Below are positions 27,529 through 36,586 of a stretch of 64,000 bases of DNA, piece by piece. A program made the position numbers and the translations under genes. The notes under the pieces were generated by a model, which did not search any database, had not been told where the DNA came from, and saw only the letters and a list, made by a program, of their open reading frames with translations. Origin of the DNA: Desulfoluna sp. (GTDB taxonomy: Bacteria > Desulfobacterota > Desulfobacteria > Desulfobacterales > Desulfolunaceae); NCBI RefSeq assembly GCF_030145185.1, contig NZ_JAQYWB010000030.1:1-64000 (forward strand), written 5' to 3'. How positions within the stretch are numbered: position 1 is the stretch's first letter; every line of letters starts with the position of its first letter.

Positions 27529-28200
27529 ATGAATCGTTTTACCTGGCCTGAGACACCGAGTCTGAAAGCATTTCAAATCGCAAAGCCCGGCATTCCCTTT
27601 ATTTTGGTGGCTTGTGTTTCTACCCTTTTTCTTGCGGTGATCCAATTTAATACGCTCGCCCTGCTCTCTTTTTTCATCACGCTGTTCGTCTGTTACTTTT
27701 TCCGTGATCCCGACCGGGCCGTCGAAGAGGGGGTGGGCTATCTTTCATCTCCGGCGGATGGGAAAGTGATTTTTGCGGACGTGGTGGATGAAAATCCTTA
27801 TATCGATGGGAAATGTTTTAAAATCAGCATTTTCATGAATGTCTTTAATGTGCATGTCAACCGAGTTCCTTTTGGTGGCATCATTAAAGCCATTCATTAC
27901 CATCCTGGAAAATTCTTCAATGCAAGCCTGGATAAGGCTTCGAAGCACAATGAGCGGAATGCTCTTGTTATTGAAACCGAAAGCGGCGTGACCTTCGCCA
28001 CCGTTCAAATTGCAGGACTCGTGGCCCGTCGCATTATTTGTGGTGTGAAAGAAGGGGACACCGTGGTTCAAGGGCGACGCTTCGGCATGATCTGTTTCGG
28101 ATCACGTCTTGATCTTTATCTGCCTACCGACTTTGCCTGCCGTGTGTCCATCGGCGAAAAAGTTCAGGCCGGCACAACGGTTATGGGGGTTCTTTCATGA
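27529..28200 (+). CDS. psd: phosphatidylserine decarboxylase proenzyme (short type)
   Basis: A 223-residue membrane-associated enzyme that makes phosphatidylethanolamine from phosphatidylserine. It belongs to the short class with an N-terminal membrane segment (about residues 20-55). Self-cleavage occurs within FGSRLDLYLP: Ser192 would become the pyruvoyl group. The DPDR and HVNRVP motifs are present. The frame is open to a TTG at 27511; the ATG at 27529 fits the family better, though its ribosome-binding site is weak. The stop overlaps pssA, the preceding step of the pathway. Confidence 0.9.
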   Translation: MNRFTWPETPSLKAFQIAKPGIPFILVACVSTLFLAVIQFNTLALLSFFITLFVCYFFRDPDRAVEEGVGYLSSPADGKVIFADVVDENPYIDGKCFKISIFMNVFNVHVNRVPFGGIIKAIHYHPGKFFNASLDKASKHNERNALVIETESGVTFATVQIAGLVARRIICGVKEGDTVVQGRRFGMICFGSRLDLYLPTDFACRVSIGEKVQAGTTVMGVLS

Positions 28201-28949
28201 AAGAGGCACGAAAAGAGCGTTTGAAAAAAGGGATTTATCTGCTTCCCAACGCCTTTACATCCATGAATTTATTCTTTGGATTTCTCTGTATCGTCTCCGC
28301 GCTTGAGGGTCGGTTTGAATTTGCAGCCATTTCCATTCTTATCGCGGTGGTCTTTGACTCCCTGGATGGCAAAATAGCACGCGCCACCAACACGACCAGC
28401 CAGTTCGGAATCGAATTCGACTCTTTGGCGGACCTGATCTCCTTTGGCTTGGCACCTTCCCTGTTGATGTATCTCTGGATTTTAAAGCCTATGGGCCGAA
28501 TTGGATGGCTTGCGGCCTTCCTCTTCACCATTTGCGGCGCCTTGAGGCTTGCTCGTTTCAATACCATGGCTGAGTCAACGCCCAGTAACCATTTTCTGGG
28601 GCTGCCTATTCCTGCAGCGGCAGGGATGAACGCCACGGCAGTCATGTTCTGCACGAAATTCAATGTCCCGGTATCGGAATTTCCCGTTGTCTTCTTGCTG
28701 GCCATGTATGCTCTCTCCTTTTTGATGGTAAGTTCCGTTAAATACGAAAGCTTTAAGAAAGCAGAGCTGTTCAAAAAGATGAAGTTCAATATGTTGGTGT
28801 CCACCATTCTCGTCTTTATTTTCATTGCACAGAAACCTCATCTGGCGCTTTTTGCCATTTCCCTGTGCTATGTCGTTTCCGGCCCGATCCTCACCATTGT
28901 CCTGGCGAGACGTGCCCGGCACGAGGCAAGCGCACTGAAACCCAGATGA
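28197..28949 (+). CDS. pssA: CDP-diacylglycerol-serine O-phosphatidyltransferase
   Basis: A 250-residue membrane enzyme that joins serine to CDP-diacylglycerol. The CDP-alcohol phosphatidyltransferase signature DGx2ARx8Gx3Dx3D is complete at residues 57-79. About eight membrane helices are visible. It overlaps psd by ATGA, making a two-gene phosphatidylethanolamine operon in product-first order. Confidence 0.93.
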   Translation: MKEARKERLKKGIYLLPNAFTSMNLFFGFLCIVSALEGRFEFAAISILIAVVFDSLDGKIARATNTTSQFGIEFDSLADLISFGLAPSLLMYLWILKPMGRIGWLAAFLFTICGALRLARFNTMAESTPSNHFLGLPIPAAAGMNATAVMFCTKFNVPVSEFPVVFLLAMYALSFLMVSSVKYESFKKAELFKKMKFNMLVSTILVFIFIAQKPHLALFAISLCYVVSGPILTIVLARRARHEASALKPR

Positions 28950-29093
28950 TTCTTTTTTTGTAAAGTAAAGTCCCTGAAAAGGGGCTGTTCCCAGAAAAGA
29001 TAAATAGACAAAGCCCCTTTCACCGACGGTAAATTCATTCACTGATTACCGGAGAAGAAAGAGGTTTTTGTTTTTAAAGAACACTGAAACGGA

Positions 29094-29111
29094 CTCAGGG
29101 TTCACCCTGAG
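29094..29111 (+). promoter_or_regulatory. leader hairpin before greA
   Basis: A perfect 7-bp stem with a TTCA loop ends 15 bases before the AGGAG of greA. It could limit access to the start region or be incidental. Confidence 0.3.
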
Positions 29112-29138
29112 CCCCACAGAAACACCAGGAGCTATATT

Positions 29139-29606
29139 TTGAAGACCATTCCCATTACAAAGGAAGGCTACGAAAAATTGAAGAAGGAACTCCACCAGCT
29201 TAAGACGGTGGAGCGACCTAACACAATTGAAGCCATCGCTGTGGCTCGAAGCCACGGTGATCTATCGGAAAACGCTGAGTACGATGCTGCCAAAGACCGC
29301 CAGTCCTTCCTCGAAGGACGTATCATGGACTTGGAGTACAAAATTGCCAATGCGGATGTCATCGATCCCTCTGATCTTCCCTCGGACAGGGTGGTCTTTG
29401 CCAGCCGATTTGTTCTCGAAAATATTGACACCGGTGAAGAGGTGACCTATCAGCTGGTGGGACAAGAGGAGTCAGATATCTCTGAAGGCCGTGTTTCTGT
29501 TTCTTCACCACTGGGGCAGGCCATTCTCGGGAAATCGCCGGGCAATGAAATTACGGTGCAGGCACCCGGTGGACAGCGACTTTACGAACTCGTCGAAATC
29601 TTGTAA
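29139..29606 (+). CDS. greA: transcription elongation factor GreA
   Basis: A 155-residue factor that rescues backtracked RNA polymerase. The N-terminal coiled coil is at about residues 1-75, with the acidic tip signature GDLSENAEYDAAKDRQ near 48-63. The C-terminal FKBP-like domain ends in SPLGQAILGKSPGNEI. The start is TTG at 29139, preceded by AGGAG at 8-base spacing; no in-frame ATG fits. A perfect 7-bp hairpin CTCAGGG-TTCA-CCCTGAG (29094-29111) stands just before the ribosome-binding site. Confidence 0.95.
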   Translation: MKTIPITKEGYEKLKKELHQLKTVERPNTIEAIAVARSHGDLSENAEYDAAKDRQSFLEGRIMDLEYKIANADVIDPSDLPSDRVVFASRFVLENIDTGEEVTYQLVGQEESDISEGRVSVSSPLGQAILGKSPGNEITVQAPGGQRLYELVEIL

Positions 29607-29639
29607 TTCTTTACCCGTTCGTATACACTATCTGATGCG

Positions 29640-29689
29640 CAGGGAGTTCAGGAGGGGGATGTGTCCCCGTCCTGAGCTCCTGTATTTTA
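29640..29689 (+). terminator. strong hairpin between greA and rpoZ
   Basis: A long interrupted stem pairs CAGGGAGTTCAGGAGGGG with CCCCGTCCTGAGCTCCTG across 29640-29682, followed by TATTTTAG. It is likely the greA terminator, though the T run is poor. rpoZ then needs its own promoter in the next 90 bases or partial read-through. Confidence 0.6.
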
Positions 29690-29771
29690 GTTGCCTCAAG
29701 TTTATGGATGTGTTTTTTTGCTTCCATATCGGTATACCAACTTGCCATTTTTGCACACAAGGAGAACGACC

Positions 29772-29972
29772 TTGGCCAGAGTAACTATCGAAGATTGCCT
29801 TGAAAAAGTACCCAATCGCTTTATGCTTGTGCATATTGCCGCCAAGCGTGTACGTCAGATTCGTGATGGCGCTGAATTTGTTGTACAGTCCACGAATAAT
29901 GAAGATGTCGTAACCGCCCTCAGAGAGATTGCTGCTGGCAAAGTCTACTTGAAGCCCAAAGACGAAAAGTAG
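29772..29972 (+). CDS. rpoZ: DNA-directed RNA polymerase omega subunit
   Basis: A 66-residue subunit that helps assemble RNA polymerase. MARVTIEDCLEKVPNRFMLV is the characteristic N-terminus, and AAKRVRQIRDGA follows at about residues 25-36. The start is TTG at 29772 with AAGGAG 7 bases upstream. A longer open frame begins at 29691 but has no ribosome-binding site. Both neighbouring transcription genes, greA and rpoZ, use TTG starts. Confidence 0.93.
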   Translation: MARVTIEDCLEKVPNRFMLVHIAAKRVRQIRDGAEFVVQSTNNEDVVTALREIAAGKVYLKPKDEK

Positions 29973-30132
29973 CTCCCTTACGACCGGTTGTCTATCTCAG
30001 ACTACCTTTTCCCCCTCGGGCCGCAGATCATAAGCCGGCCTGAAGGGAAAGAGGGAGACGTCCCGTGCGCTCCCCTGGCCTGTGGCTGCCGGAGTCCAAT
30101 CCCCAATTATTCCAAAGAAATTCAGGAACTGT

Positions 30133-30864
30133 GTGATACGAGAAACGCGGATATTTAAGCGCATCAATCGTGCCATGGGGCAGGCCATTCATCAATACGA
30201 TATGATCAGGGATGGGGACCGGATTGCCCTGGGGCTTTCAGGGGGAAAGGATAGCCTTACCCTCTTGACGATGCTTGTGGAACGTCTTCGCCGCATTCCC
30301 GTGACCTATTCCATTCATCCCATTTATATTGATCCCGGCTTTGACGGCAGCTTTGCCGATGAGCTGGCGGCCTATTGCGAGGGGCTTGGTTTATCTTTGA
30401 CGTGTGAACGCACCAATCATGGACCGGAAGCCCACAAGGATGGACAGACCGTCAATCCTTGTTTTATCTGTTCACGGTTGCGACGCAAACGCCTGTTTGA
30501 GTTGTCGGCTGAATTGCGATGCCGCACCCTGGCCCTTGGGCACAACAAGGATGATGTCATTGAGACCGTGCTGATTAACATGTTCTACGCGGGACAGATC
30601 AGCACCATGATGCCTCATCAATCCATGTTTGATGGTGAAATGACGGTTATCCGGCCCCTTTATCTGGCTGACGAAGGCGATATTATTCGCTTTGCATCGG
30701 AGCAGAAATTGCCGGTTTACACCAATCCCTGCCCTTCGGCGACGAGATCAAAACGAAGTGAAATCAAAGATCTCTTGAAATCTCTTTACGAAACAAACCC
30801 TCATATCAAAGGCAATATCTTTCGATCCCTGAGTCAAGTCAAATTGGACTACATGTTGACATGA
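30133..30864 (+). CDS. ttcA: TtcA family tRNA thiolation ATPase
   Basis: A 243-residue PP-loop ATPase with SGGKDS at 36-41 and the pattern of cysteines typical of TtcA (C110-x2-C113, and C200 in YTNPCP), which hold an iron-sulfur cluster. TtcA makes 2-thiocytidine at tRNA position 32. A TtuA-like or other 2-thiolation role is also possible. The GTG at 30133 follows TTCAGGAACT at good spacing. A longer frame starts with GTG at 30082 without a ribosome-binding site, and an ATG occurs at 30175. folE2, also linked to tRNA modification, follows. Confidence 0.82.
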   Translation: MIRETRIFKRINRAMGQAIHQYDMIRDGDRIALGLSGGKDSLTLLTMLVERLRRIPVTYSIHPIYIDPGFDGSFADELAAYCEGLGLSLTCERTNHGPEAHKDGQTVNPCFICSRLRRKRLFELSAELRCRTLALGHNKDDVIETVLINMFYAGQISTMMPHQSMFDGEMTVIRPLYLADEGDIIRFASEQKLPVYTNPCPSATRSKRSEIKDLLKSLYETNPHIKGNIFRSLSQVKLDYMLT

Positions 30865-30924
30865 CCTCATTTCTTTGCTTTTGTTGTTCAACAACACTCT
30901 TTGACGGGGGACGGAACAAACAAC

Positions 30925-31725
30925 ATGATTGATATTCAGAAACAACCCGATTATCGGAATATTGCTATTGATCAGGTCGGTATCAAAAATTTGAAGTATC
31001 CGGTGAGGGTCCTTGACAGGTCCAATGGAACTCAGCATACCGTCGCTGCCATCAATATGTATGTGGATCTACCACACCACTCCAAGGGGACGCACATGAG
31101 TCGTTTCGTGGAGTTGTTGCACTCTTTTAGAAACGATTTGGAACTTTCGCTGACAACGCTGTCCCATATTCTTGATGAAATGAAAAAAATTCTGGGTGCA
31201 AAATCTTCTCATGTGGATATCTCTTTTCCTTACTTCATTGAGAAAAAAGCACCGAAAAGTGGCTCTCCCGGATTGGTGGATTATTCATGCCGCTTTTTGG
31301 GATCCAGCAACGAAAAGGATGAGATCGACCTTATTTCCGAAGTGGTCGTTCCTATTACCTCGCTTTGTCCCTGTTCCAAAGAAATCAGTGTACAGGGTGC
31401 CCACAATCAGCGGGGTGAAGTCCGACTGGCAACACGTTTTCGCAAGTTTAACTGGATTGAGGACATGATCGAGGTGGTGGAGCAGGCCGCTTCTTGTGAA
31501 ATTTACTCTGTACTCAAGCGGGTGGATGAAAAATTTGTGACGGAGCAGGCCTATAATAACCCGAAGTTTGTTGAAGACATCGTCCGGGACATTGCCATCG
31601 TCTTAAATAAAGACGATAACATCACCTGGTTTGAGTTAAGTGCTGAAAATTTTGAATCCATTCATAACCACAGTGCGTACGCCTATATCACCAGTGATAA
31701 AAAGGAACTCAGAACGAGGCAATAG
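30925..31725 (+). CDS. folE2: GTP cyclohydrolase FolE2
   Basis: A 266-residue enzyme of the FolE2/type IB group that makes dihydroneopterin triphosphate from GTP for folate or queuosine. The catalytic cysteine motif is LCPCSKEIS, and AHNQRG follows shortly after, both typical of FolE2. Length is standard. The ATG at 30925 lies after GGGGGACGG; a TTG at 30901 is in frame. This form does not depend strictly on zinc, which in some bacteria goes with zinc-limited expression; no such operator is seen here. A terminator follows. Confidence 0.92.
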   Translation: MIDIQKQPDYRNIAIDQVGIKNLKYPVRVLDRSNGTQHTVAAINMYVDLPHHSKGTHMSRFVELLHSFRNDLELSLTTLSHILDEMKKILGAKSSHVDISFPYFIEKKAPKSGSPGLVDYSCRFLGSSNEKDEIDLISEVVVPITSLCPCSKEISVQGAHNQRGEVRLATRFRKFNWIEDMIEVVEQAASCEIYSVLKRVDEKFVTEQAYNNPKFVEDIVRDIAIVLNKDDNITWFELSAENFESIHNHSAYAYITSDKKELRTRQ

Positions 31726-31761
31726 GCCTTCCTTGTTCTTGGGGGATGAAGAAAAAATAAG

Positions 31762-31801
31762 CGGAACCTTCGGCACACACTGTCGATGGTTCCGTTTTTT
31801 T
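31762..31801 (+). terminator. intrinsic terminator after folE2
   Basis: Stem CGGAACC (31762-31768)/GGTTCCG (31788-31794) is followed by T7. Confidence 0.85.
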
Positions 31802-31828
31802 GTTTTAAGGCAGGGGGGTGCCAAGCTC

Positions 31829-33031
31829 TCACCGTGCATTCAATTCGGTTTTCAAAGCGTTGAGGACAGTGCCTGCATTCGCACCGTGACGGTGGGTGAA
31901 GATAACGAACCGATACCGTTTGTCAGCGGCCGTTGTCAGGTAGCCCGCTCGGGTGGAGACATCGGTCAGGGTTCCCGTCTTAAACCGGGCATCGCCCTCG
32001 ACGTGAAGCAGGTGTGCATAGGGGGCAAAATGCATCAAGAGATCGCACATCAATCGGGCAGTGACCTTGTTTTGTCGGGAAATGCCCGAACCCTCAACCA
32101 CATCGGGGCAGGTCTTCAGGAGCCTTGTCATGACCCTGCAAAAGGCCTTGCGTCCTTTTTCCAGAGTGGCGGGTGCCCCTTCCGTACGGGCCGCTGAAGC
32201 AAGATAAAGTTGGTTTGCCAAAAAGTTGTTGGAAAAAGTCATCAGCTTTTTGATGGTTTCCGTCAGGTCTGAAGGGGAGAGCAGTCTTTTTTCGTAGAGC
32301 CTGTTTTCCGCAGGGTAGGGGAGAGACTGGACAGAACCGGTCACCTGAATCCCATGCTTTTGCAGAAACCACCGAAAGAGGTGCCCGGCATAGAGACGGC
32401 TCTCCGTGGGAGTCAGGCGAACTCGCCCGCTTGGTGTGGATGCGGACATGCGTCCTTCGATAAAGGGGAGCAAGGGCGTCTGGGGTTCGGCGCTGACAGG
32501 GACACCCTGGGCGTTTCGAGTATAAAAGACGGTGTTGAAATTCGCGCACAAGGCACCATTGGGGGCATCGTAGGGCTGTTCGGAGTTCATGACCACCCCT
32601 GGGATGGTTATGGGGGCAAAATAGCTGCCATCGACGCCCATGCCCTTAATGGCATGAATGCCCGCCGCCCTTAATTCACCTGCCACCACATGGGCGTATC
32701 TATCCAGAACCTCTGAGATGAGAAGGGGGTCGCCGTATCCTTTAAGATAGAGGATACGATCTGGAGAGACACTCACATCTGTTGGGAAACGGTAGGTCTC
32801 TCCTAAGGTCGCGAAGGCAAAAAGAGCGGTGGCAATTTTGAGCGTCGAGGCGGGCACACAGGGAACTTCTGCATTTTGTGAAAAAACAACGCGATGCGGC
32901 TCCTCAATGACCAGAAGGGCATCGGACGGATGAAGGCTTTCGGCAAGCCGTGCGGGGAGCGTCTCGCCACCCGCAGGGCCTGGGACAAGCAAAAAGAGAA
33001 GGCCGAGGATCAGACCAGGGTGACATTTCAT
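31829..33031 (-). CDS. dacB: D-alanyl-D-alanine carboxypeptidase/endopeptidase (PBP4, S13 family)
   Basis: A 400-residue exported penicillin-binding protein that trims peptidoglycan cross-links in the periplasm. The signal peptide covers about residues 1-21. The three active-site motifs are STLK (Ser62/Lys65), SNN at 267, and KTG at 351. It is shorter than E. coli PBP4 because the insert between the first two motifs is small. The ATG at 33031 has AAAGG upstream; an in-frame TTG at 33058 is less likely. It begins 10 bases after dtd ends and is co-transcribed with it. Confidence 0.9.
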   Translation of the reverse strand: MKCHPGLILGLLFLLVPGPAGGETLPARLAESLHPSDALLVIEEPHRVVFSQNAEVPCVPASTLKIATALFAFATLGETYRFPTDVSVSPDRILYLKGYGDPLLISEVLDRYAHVVAGELRAAGIHAIKGMGVDGSYFAPITIPGVVMNSEQPYDAPNGALCANFNTVFYTRNAQGVPVSAEPQTPLLPFIEGRMSASTPSGRVRLTPTESRLYAGHLFRWFLQKHGIQVTGSVQSLPYPAENRLYEKRLLSPSDLTETIKKLMTFSNNFLANQLYLASAARTEGAPATLEKGRKAFCRVMTRLLKTCPDVVEGSGISRQNKVTARLMCDLLMHFAPYAHLLHVEGDARFKTGTLTDVSTRAGYLTTAADKRYRFVIFTHRHGANAGTVLNALKTELNAR

Positions 33032-33041
33032 AAAGAAGCCT

Positions 33042-33482
33042 TTATTTGCTTTCGACAATGAGGGTCACCGGGCCGTCGTTGGTCAGAGAGACCTCCATGT
33101 GGGTCTGAAAACGACCCGTTTCGACAGAAATCCCTTTGAATCGGACCGCTTCGATAAACGCGTTGTAGAGCTTATCGGCCTCCGCCGGAGGAGCGGCATC
33201 AATAAAGGAGGGGCGACGGCCTCGGCTGCAGTCCCCGTAAAGGGTAAATTGAGACACCACCAGCATGGCTCCCCCCACATCCGACAAAGAGAGGTTCATT
33301 TTACCTGCCTCGTCTTCAAAAATCCGCAGCCCTGATATTTTGTCTGCGAGATAAAGGGCCTCTTTCTCCGAGTCGCCTCGGCCTACGCCCAAAAGAACCA
33401 TCAACCCGGATTTAATGGTCCCTGTCACTTCACCTTCCACTCGAACCGCGCTCTCACTGACGCGTTGAACCACTGCTCGCAT
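33042..33482 (-). CDS. dtd: D-aminoacyl-tRNA deacylase
   Basis: A 146-residue enzyme that removes D-amino acids mischarged on t[16 protein letters not shown] is the usual N-terminus, SQFTLYGD is present, and the Gly-cisPro motif NDGPVTL is near the C-terminus. The frame is open to 33554, but the ATG at 33482 has GGAG before it and matches the family. Together with dacB it makes a two-gene unit handling D-amino acid chemistry, which may be coincidence. Confidence 0.94.
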   Translation of the reverse strand: MRAVVQRVSESAVRVEGEVTGTIKSGLMVLLGVGRGDSEKEALYLADKISGLRIFEDEAGKMNLSLSDVGGAMLVVSQFTLYGDCSRGRRPSFIDAAPPAEADKLYNAFIEAVRFKGISVETGRFQTHMEVSLTNDGPVTLIVESK

Positions 33483-33558
33483 CTGACACTCCATTTCATC
33501 TGAACAGGACCGTGCGTTGTCACGAATCCAGGCTAAAATCAAAACCACATCCACGAAT

Positions 33559-33595
33559 TTAAAAACAAACAGCGCCGGACAAAACCCCGGCGCTG
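33559..33595 (-). terminator. intrinsic terminator after tex
   Basis: Stem CAGCGCCGG (33570-33578)/CCGGCGCTG (33587-33595) is followed on the minus strand by TTTGTTTTTAAA. Confidence 0.88.
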
Positions 33596-33678
33596 CTCGT
33601 CAAACGGAATCCTTATTTATTTGTTACTATTCAGCTTATGCCTCCGCAACCTGCTTTTTGGGAACTGAATAGTGACCT

Positions 33679-35946
33679 TTATTTTTTTAAAAGATCGGCA
33701 AAAGGGTTGTTGAACGGCTGCCTTTTCTCCGGACCACTCCCTGATTTTTTGAGGGGGCGACGTTTCGCCTTGGGCATTGGGGCGGGCTGTTGCCGATCAG
33801 GCGGTGTGTCTCCTGTTGCCGGACGGGTTTTCATGGAAAGTGAGATTCGCTTGCGAGGTTTGTCGACACCGATCACCACCACCTGTACTTTCTGGTGGAC
33901 CTTCATCACGTCGGCGGGGTTTTTCACAAATTTATCCGACATTTGACTGATGTGCACAAGCCCGTCCTGATGCACGCCAATATCAACAAAGGCACCGAAG
34001 GCGGTGACATTGGTCACGACACCGGGGAGTCGCATTCCCTCCTCAAGGTCGTCCATGGTCTCCACGCCTTCCTGGTAATTGAAGAGCTTGAAGTCATCGC
34101 GGGGATCACGGCCCGGTTTGGCCAATTCATCGCAGATATCCGTCAAGGTGGGGATCCCCACGGTTTCTGAGGTATAAGCAGAAAGGTCAAGGACCCGTTT
34201 CAGGTCGGAGCGACCAATCAGAGAGGCCACCTTTACGCCCAGGTCCCTGGCCATGGCATCTACAATGCCGTAGCTTTCAGGGTGGACCGCACTGCCATCC
34301 AGGGGGTTTTTACCCTCCATGATGCGAAGGAAGCCCGCGCATTGCTCGTAAGCCTTGGGGCCGAGGCGGGGCACTTTAAGCAAGGCCTTACGAGCCTGAA
34401 ACGGACCGGTTTCATCTCGGTACGTCACAATATTTTTGGCAAGCTGGGGGCCGAGGCCTGAGATGTACGTGAGGAGCTCCGCGCTGGCCCTGTTGATGTC
34501 GACCCCCACGCCGTTTACACAGCTGACGACGGTGTCGTCCAGAGCCTGCCTCAACGCATTCTGGTCCACGTCGTGCTGATACTGCCCCACACCGATGGAT
34601 TTCGGATCAATTTTCACGAGCTCCGACAGGGGATCCATGAGGCGTCTGCCAATGGAGACGGATCCCCGGACGGTTAAATCCAAGTCCGGGAATTCACGCC
34701 TCGCCACCTCGGATGCAGAATAAATGGATGCCCCGCTTTCATTGACCAGGGTAATGATGATCTCTTTGGGAAGCCCCAGCCCTTTGACAAAACGTTCCGT
34801 TTCCCTGCCGGCGGTTCCGTTGCCGATGGCCACGGCGTCAACGGCAAAACGCGTGACCAGATCACGAATCGTTTCAGCCGCTTTTCGGTCTTTCTGCTCG
34901 CCCATGTTCGGGAAGATGGTGTCGTGGTGGAGCAATTTGCCCTGGCTGTCCAGGCACACCACTTTGCAGCCCGTTCGAAATCCGGGATCGATACCCAGAA
35001 CGCGTCGAGCACCCATGGGAGGGGCCAGAAGAAGCTCCCGTAAATTATCGGCAAAAACTGTGATGGCCTCTGAGTCGGCTCGTTCTTTGGAGAGCATCCT
35101 CGCTTCCGTTTCCATGGATCGGGAGAGGAGGCGTTTATAGCACTGTTCCAGGGCCTGACGCACCAGGACAGAGTCGGGGCCGTCACCGGTGACAAGCAGA
35201 TGGTGAAGGATATGCAGGGCGTCCGTTTCGGCAGGGCGGATGGTGAGATTGAGTACCTCCTCCCGTTCACCTCGTCTCGCTGCAAGTATACGGTGGGAGG
35301 GCGCCTCATGAAGGGACTCGTTCCACTCAAAATAGTCTCGGAATTTAGCCCCTTTTTCTTCCATCCCACTGGCAACACGACAGGTGATGGTGCTCTTTTT
35401 TGCATAGAGCTCACGCAGAGACTTTCGAACCGCCCCCTGTTCGTTGATCCACTCCGCCATAATATCGATGGCTCCGGCCAGGGCATCCGCTTCTGTTTCT
35501 ACACCCTTTTCCATGTCCAGAAAATCTTTGGCCATAATCTCCGGATGGATGCCGGTTTGGGCAAAAATGGCCTCGGCGAGGGGCTCCAGCCCTTTTTCCC
35601 GAGCCTGTTGTCCTTTGGTCCGGCGTTTGGGGCGGTAGGGGAGGTAGATGTCCTCAAGGGTTGTTAATACGTTGGTTGCCTTGATTTGAGCCGTCAATTC
35701 GTCGGTGAGATGCCCATTTTTTTCAAGGGAGGCGAGGATAGATGTTTTACGCGCCTGGAGTTCACGGAATTGAGCGGCCAGATCTCGTATCTCCGCAACG
35801 GCCACTTCATCAAGGCTGCCTGTCGCTTCTTTTCTGTAGCGGGCAATAAATGGGACCGTGGCTCCCTGATCCAGAAGGTTCAAGGTTTCGGTAACCTGAG
35901 CAGGACTCAACTCAAGTCGTTCTGATATAAAAATGATATTGTCCAT
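33679..35946 (-). CDS. tex: Tex family S1 RNA-binding protein
   Basis: A 755-residue nucleic-acid-binding protein linked to transcription. The N-terminal helix-turn-helix region has the signature PFIARYRKEATGSLDE near residue 33. The YqgF/RNase H-like domain follows (VLGIDPGFRTGCK), then helix-hairpin-helix repeats and a C-terminal S1 domain at about residues 645-715 (GMRLPGVVTNVTAFGAFVDIG). The tail is basic. Length is typical. An independent terminator follows, so it is transcribed apart from dtd-dacB. Confidence 0.94.
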   Translation of the reverse strand: MDNIIFISERLELSPAQVTETLNLLDQGATVPFIARYRKEATGSLDEVAVAEIRDLAAQFRELQARKTSILASLEKNGHLTDELTAQIKATNVLTTLEDIYLPYRPKRRTKGQQAREKGLEPLAEAIFAQTGIHPEIMAKDFLDMEKGVETEADALAGAIDIMAEWINEQGAVRKSLRELYAKKSTITCRVASGMEEKGAKFRDYFEWNESLHEAPSHRILAARRGEREEVLNLTIRPAETDALHILHHLLVTGDGPDSVLVRQALEQCYKRLLSRSMETEARMLSKERADSEAITVFADNLRELLLAPPMGARRVLGIDPGFRTGCKVVCLDSQGKLLHHDTIFPNMGEQKDRKAAETIRDLVTRFAVDAVAIGNGTAGRETERFVKGLGLPKEIIITLVNESGASIYSASEVARREFPDLDLTVRGSVSIGRRLMDPLSELVKIDPKSIGVGQYQHDVDQNALRQALDDTVVSCVNGVGVDINRASAELLTYISGLGPQLAKNIVTYRDETGPFQARKALLKVPRLGPKAYEQCAGFLRIMEGKNPLDGSAVHPESYGIVDAMARDLGVKVASLIGRSDLKRVLDLSAYTSETVGIPTLTDICDELAKPGRDPRDDFKLFNYQEGVETMDDLEEGMRLPGVVTNVTAFGAFVDIGVHQDGLVHISQMSDKFVKNPADVMKVHQKVQVVVIGVDKPRKRISLSMKTRPATGDTPPDRQQPAPMPKAKRRPLKKSGSGPEKRQPFNNPFADLLKK

Positions 35947-36319
35947 GCATTTGACCCGTTAATTAAAATTGTGGAACGATCTGCTCGAAAGCGAAACAAA
36001 CAGCGGTTTCAGTTTGCCGGACCTTCGCCCTTGCTCGGACATCATGGTTACCATGAAACGAAAGGTGTGAAAAACCCTTTTCACAGGAATGCTGTGAAAA
36101 GACGGCTGGAAAGGCGTTTCCTTCATTTGTGTTTGACATCTTCCCCCTTGAAGGCTGATAATACATACCATGTGTCGTTTTCATGGAATCCTGAAACAAA
36201 GGATAGTTGACCGATTTTCAAATAAAATTGATCTCGCAGGGCGCGTTCTCATGGCGTAGTCCGAGTCCGGACATTCAGTTCAAACTCGCCATTTCCCAAG
36301 GGTCTTTATAAATTATGTA

Positions 36320-36347
36320 TTGACATAATGCGTTGAAAAAATAATAT
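36320..36347 (+). promoter_or_regulatory. candidate sigma-70 promoter for the first cluster unit
   Basis: TTGACA (36320-36325), 16-base spacer, TAATAT (36342-36347). It points at the TPR-like gene about 240 bases downstream and lies upstream of a terminator-like hairpin. Confidence 0.5.
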
Positions 36348-36387
36348 TTCTGTTTCAGAACGTGAGTGTCGTGACCACCGGTAGAGC

Positions 36388-36428
36388 AAAAAGTCAGGAA
36401 ATATCTTCTACATCCTGCTGACTTTTTT
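36388..36428. terminator. bidirectional hairpin, possible attenuator
   Basis: AAAAAGTCAG (36388-36397) pairs with CTGACTTTTT (36418-36427). T runs follow the stem on both strands. On the plus strand it sits between the candidate promoter and the TPR-like gene; on the minus strand it overlaps the stop of a 50-codon open frame. Confidence 0.6.
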
Positions 36429-36546
36429 GAGCAAATGAATCGATTCTGCCATCGGGACCGACTCTGAATGGCTCTCCCAAGTGTTTGACATGCGAACCCA
36501 AGGGGCTTTTCACTCTACTCACGTATTCACATGCGACCTGTATCAT
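36394..36546 (-). CDS. possible small protein gene (50 residues)
   Basis: The frame reads MIQVACEYVSRVKSPLGSHV and continues to DVEDIS with a TGA that falls inside the intrinsic terminator hairpin, a layout typical of real small genes. No ribosome-binding site precedes its ATG directly. However, an AAGGA followed by a seven-codon mini-frame (36543-36566) ends in a TGA overlapping that ATG, so translational coupling is possible. I recognise no family. It is divergent from the TPR-like gene and antisense to that gene's leader. Confidence 0.4.
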   Translation of the reverse strand: MIQVACEYVSRVKSPLGSHVKHLGEPFRVGPDGRIDSFAQKSQQDVEDIS

Positions 36547-36586
36547 GGTTTGCGGTACAGCATCATTATCCTTCAGGGGTCGTTGA

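Larger units (their letters stand above)
35947..36586. other. intergenic region before the GTPase/motor cluster
   Basis: Contains a 9-bp palindrome TTTTCACAG/CTGTGAAAA (36078-36100), a candidate promoter (36320-36347), a bidirectional hairpin (36388-36428) and a possible small minus-strand gene (36394-36546). Otherwise no gene is supported. Confidence 0.6.
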
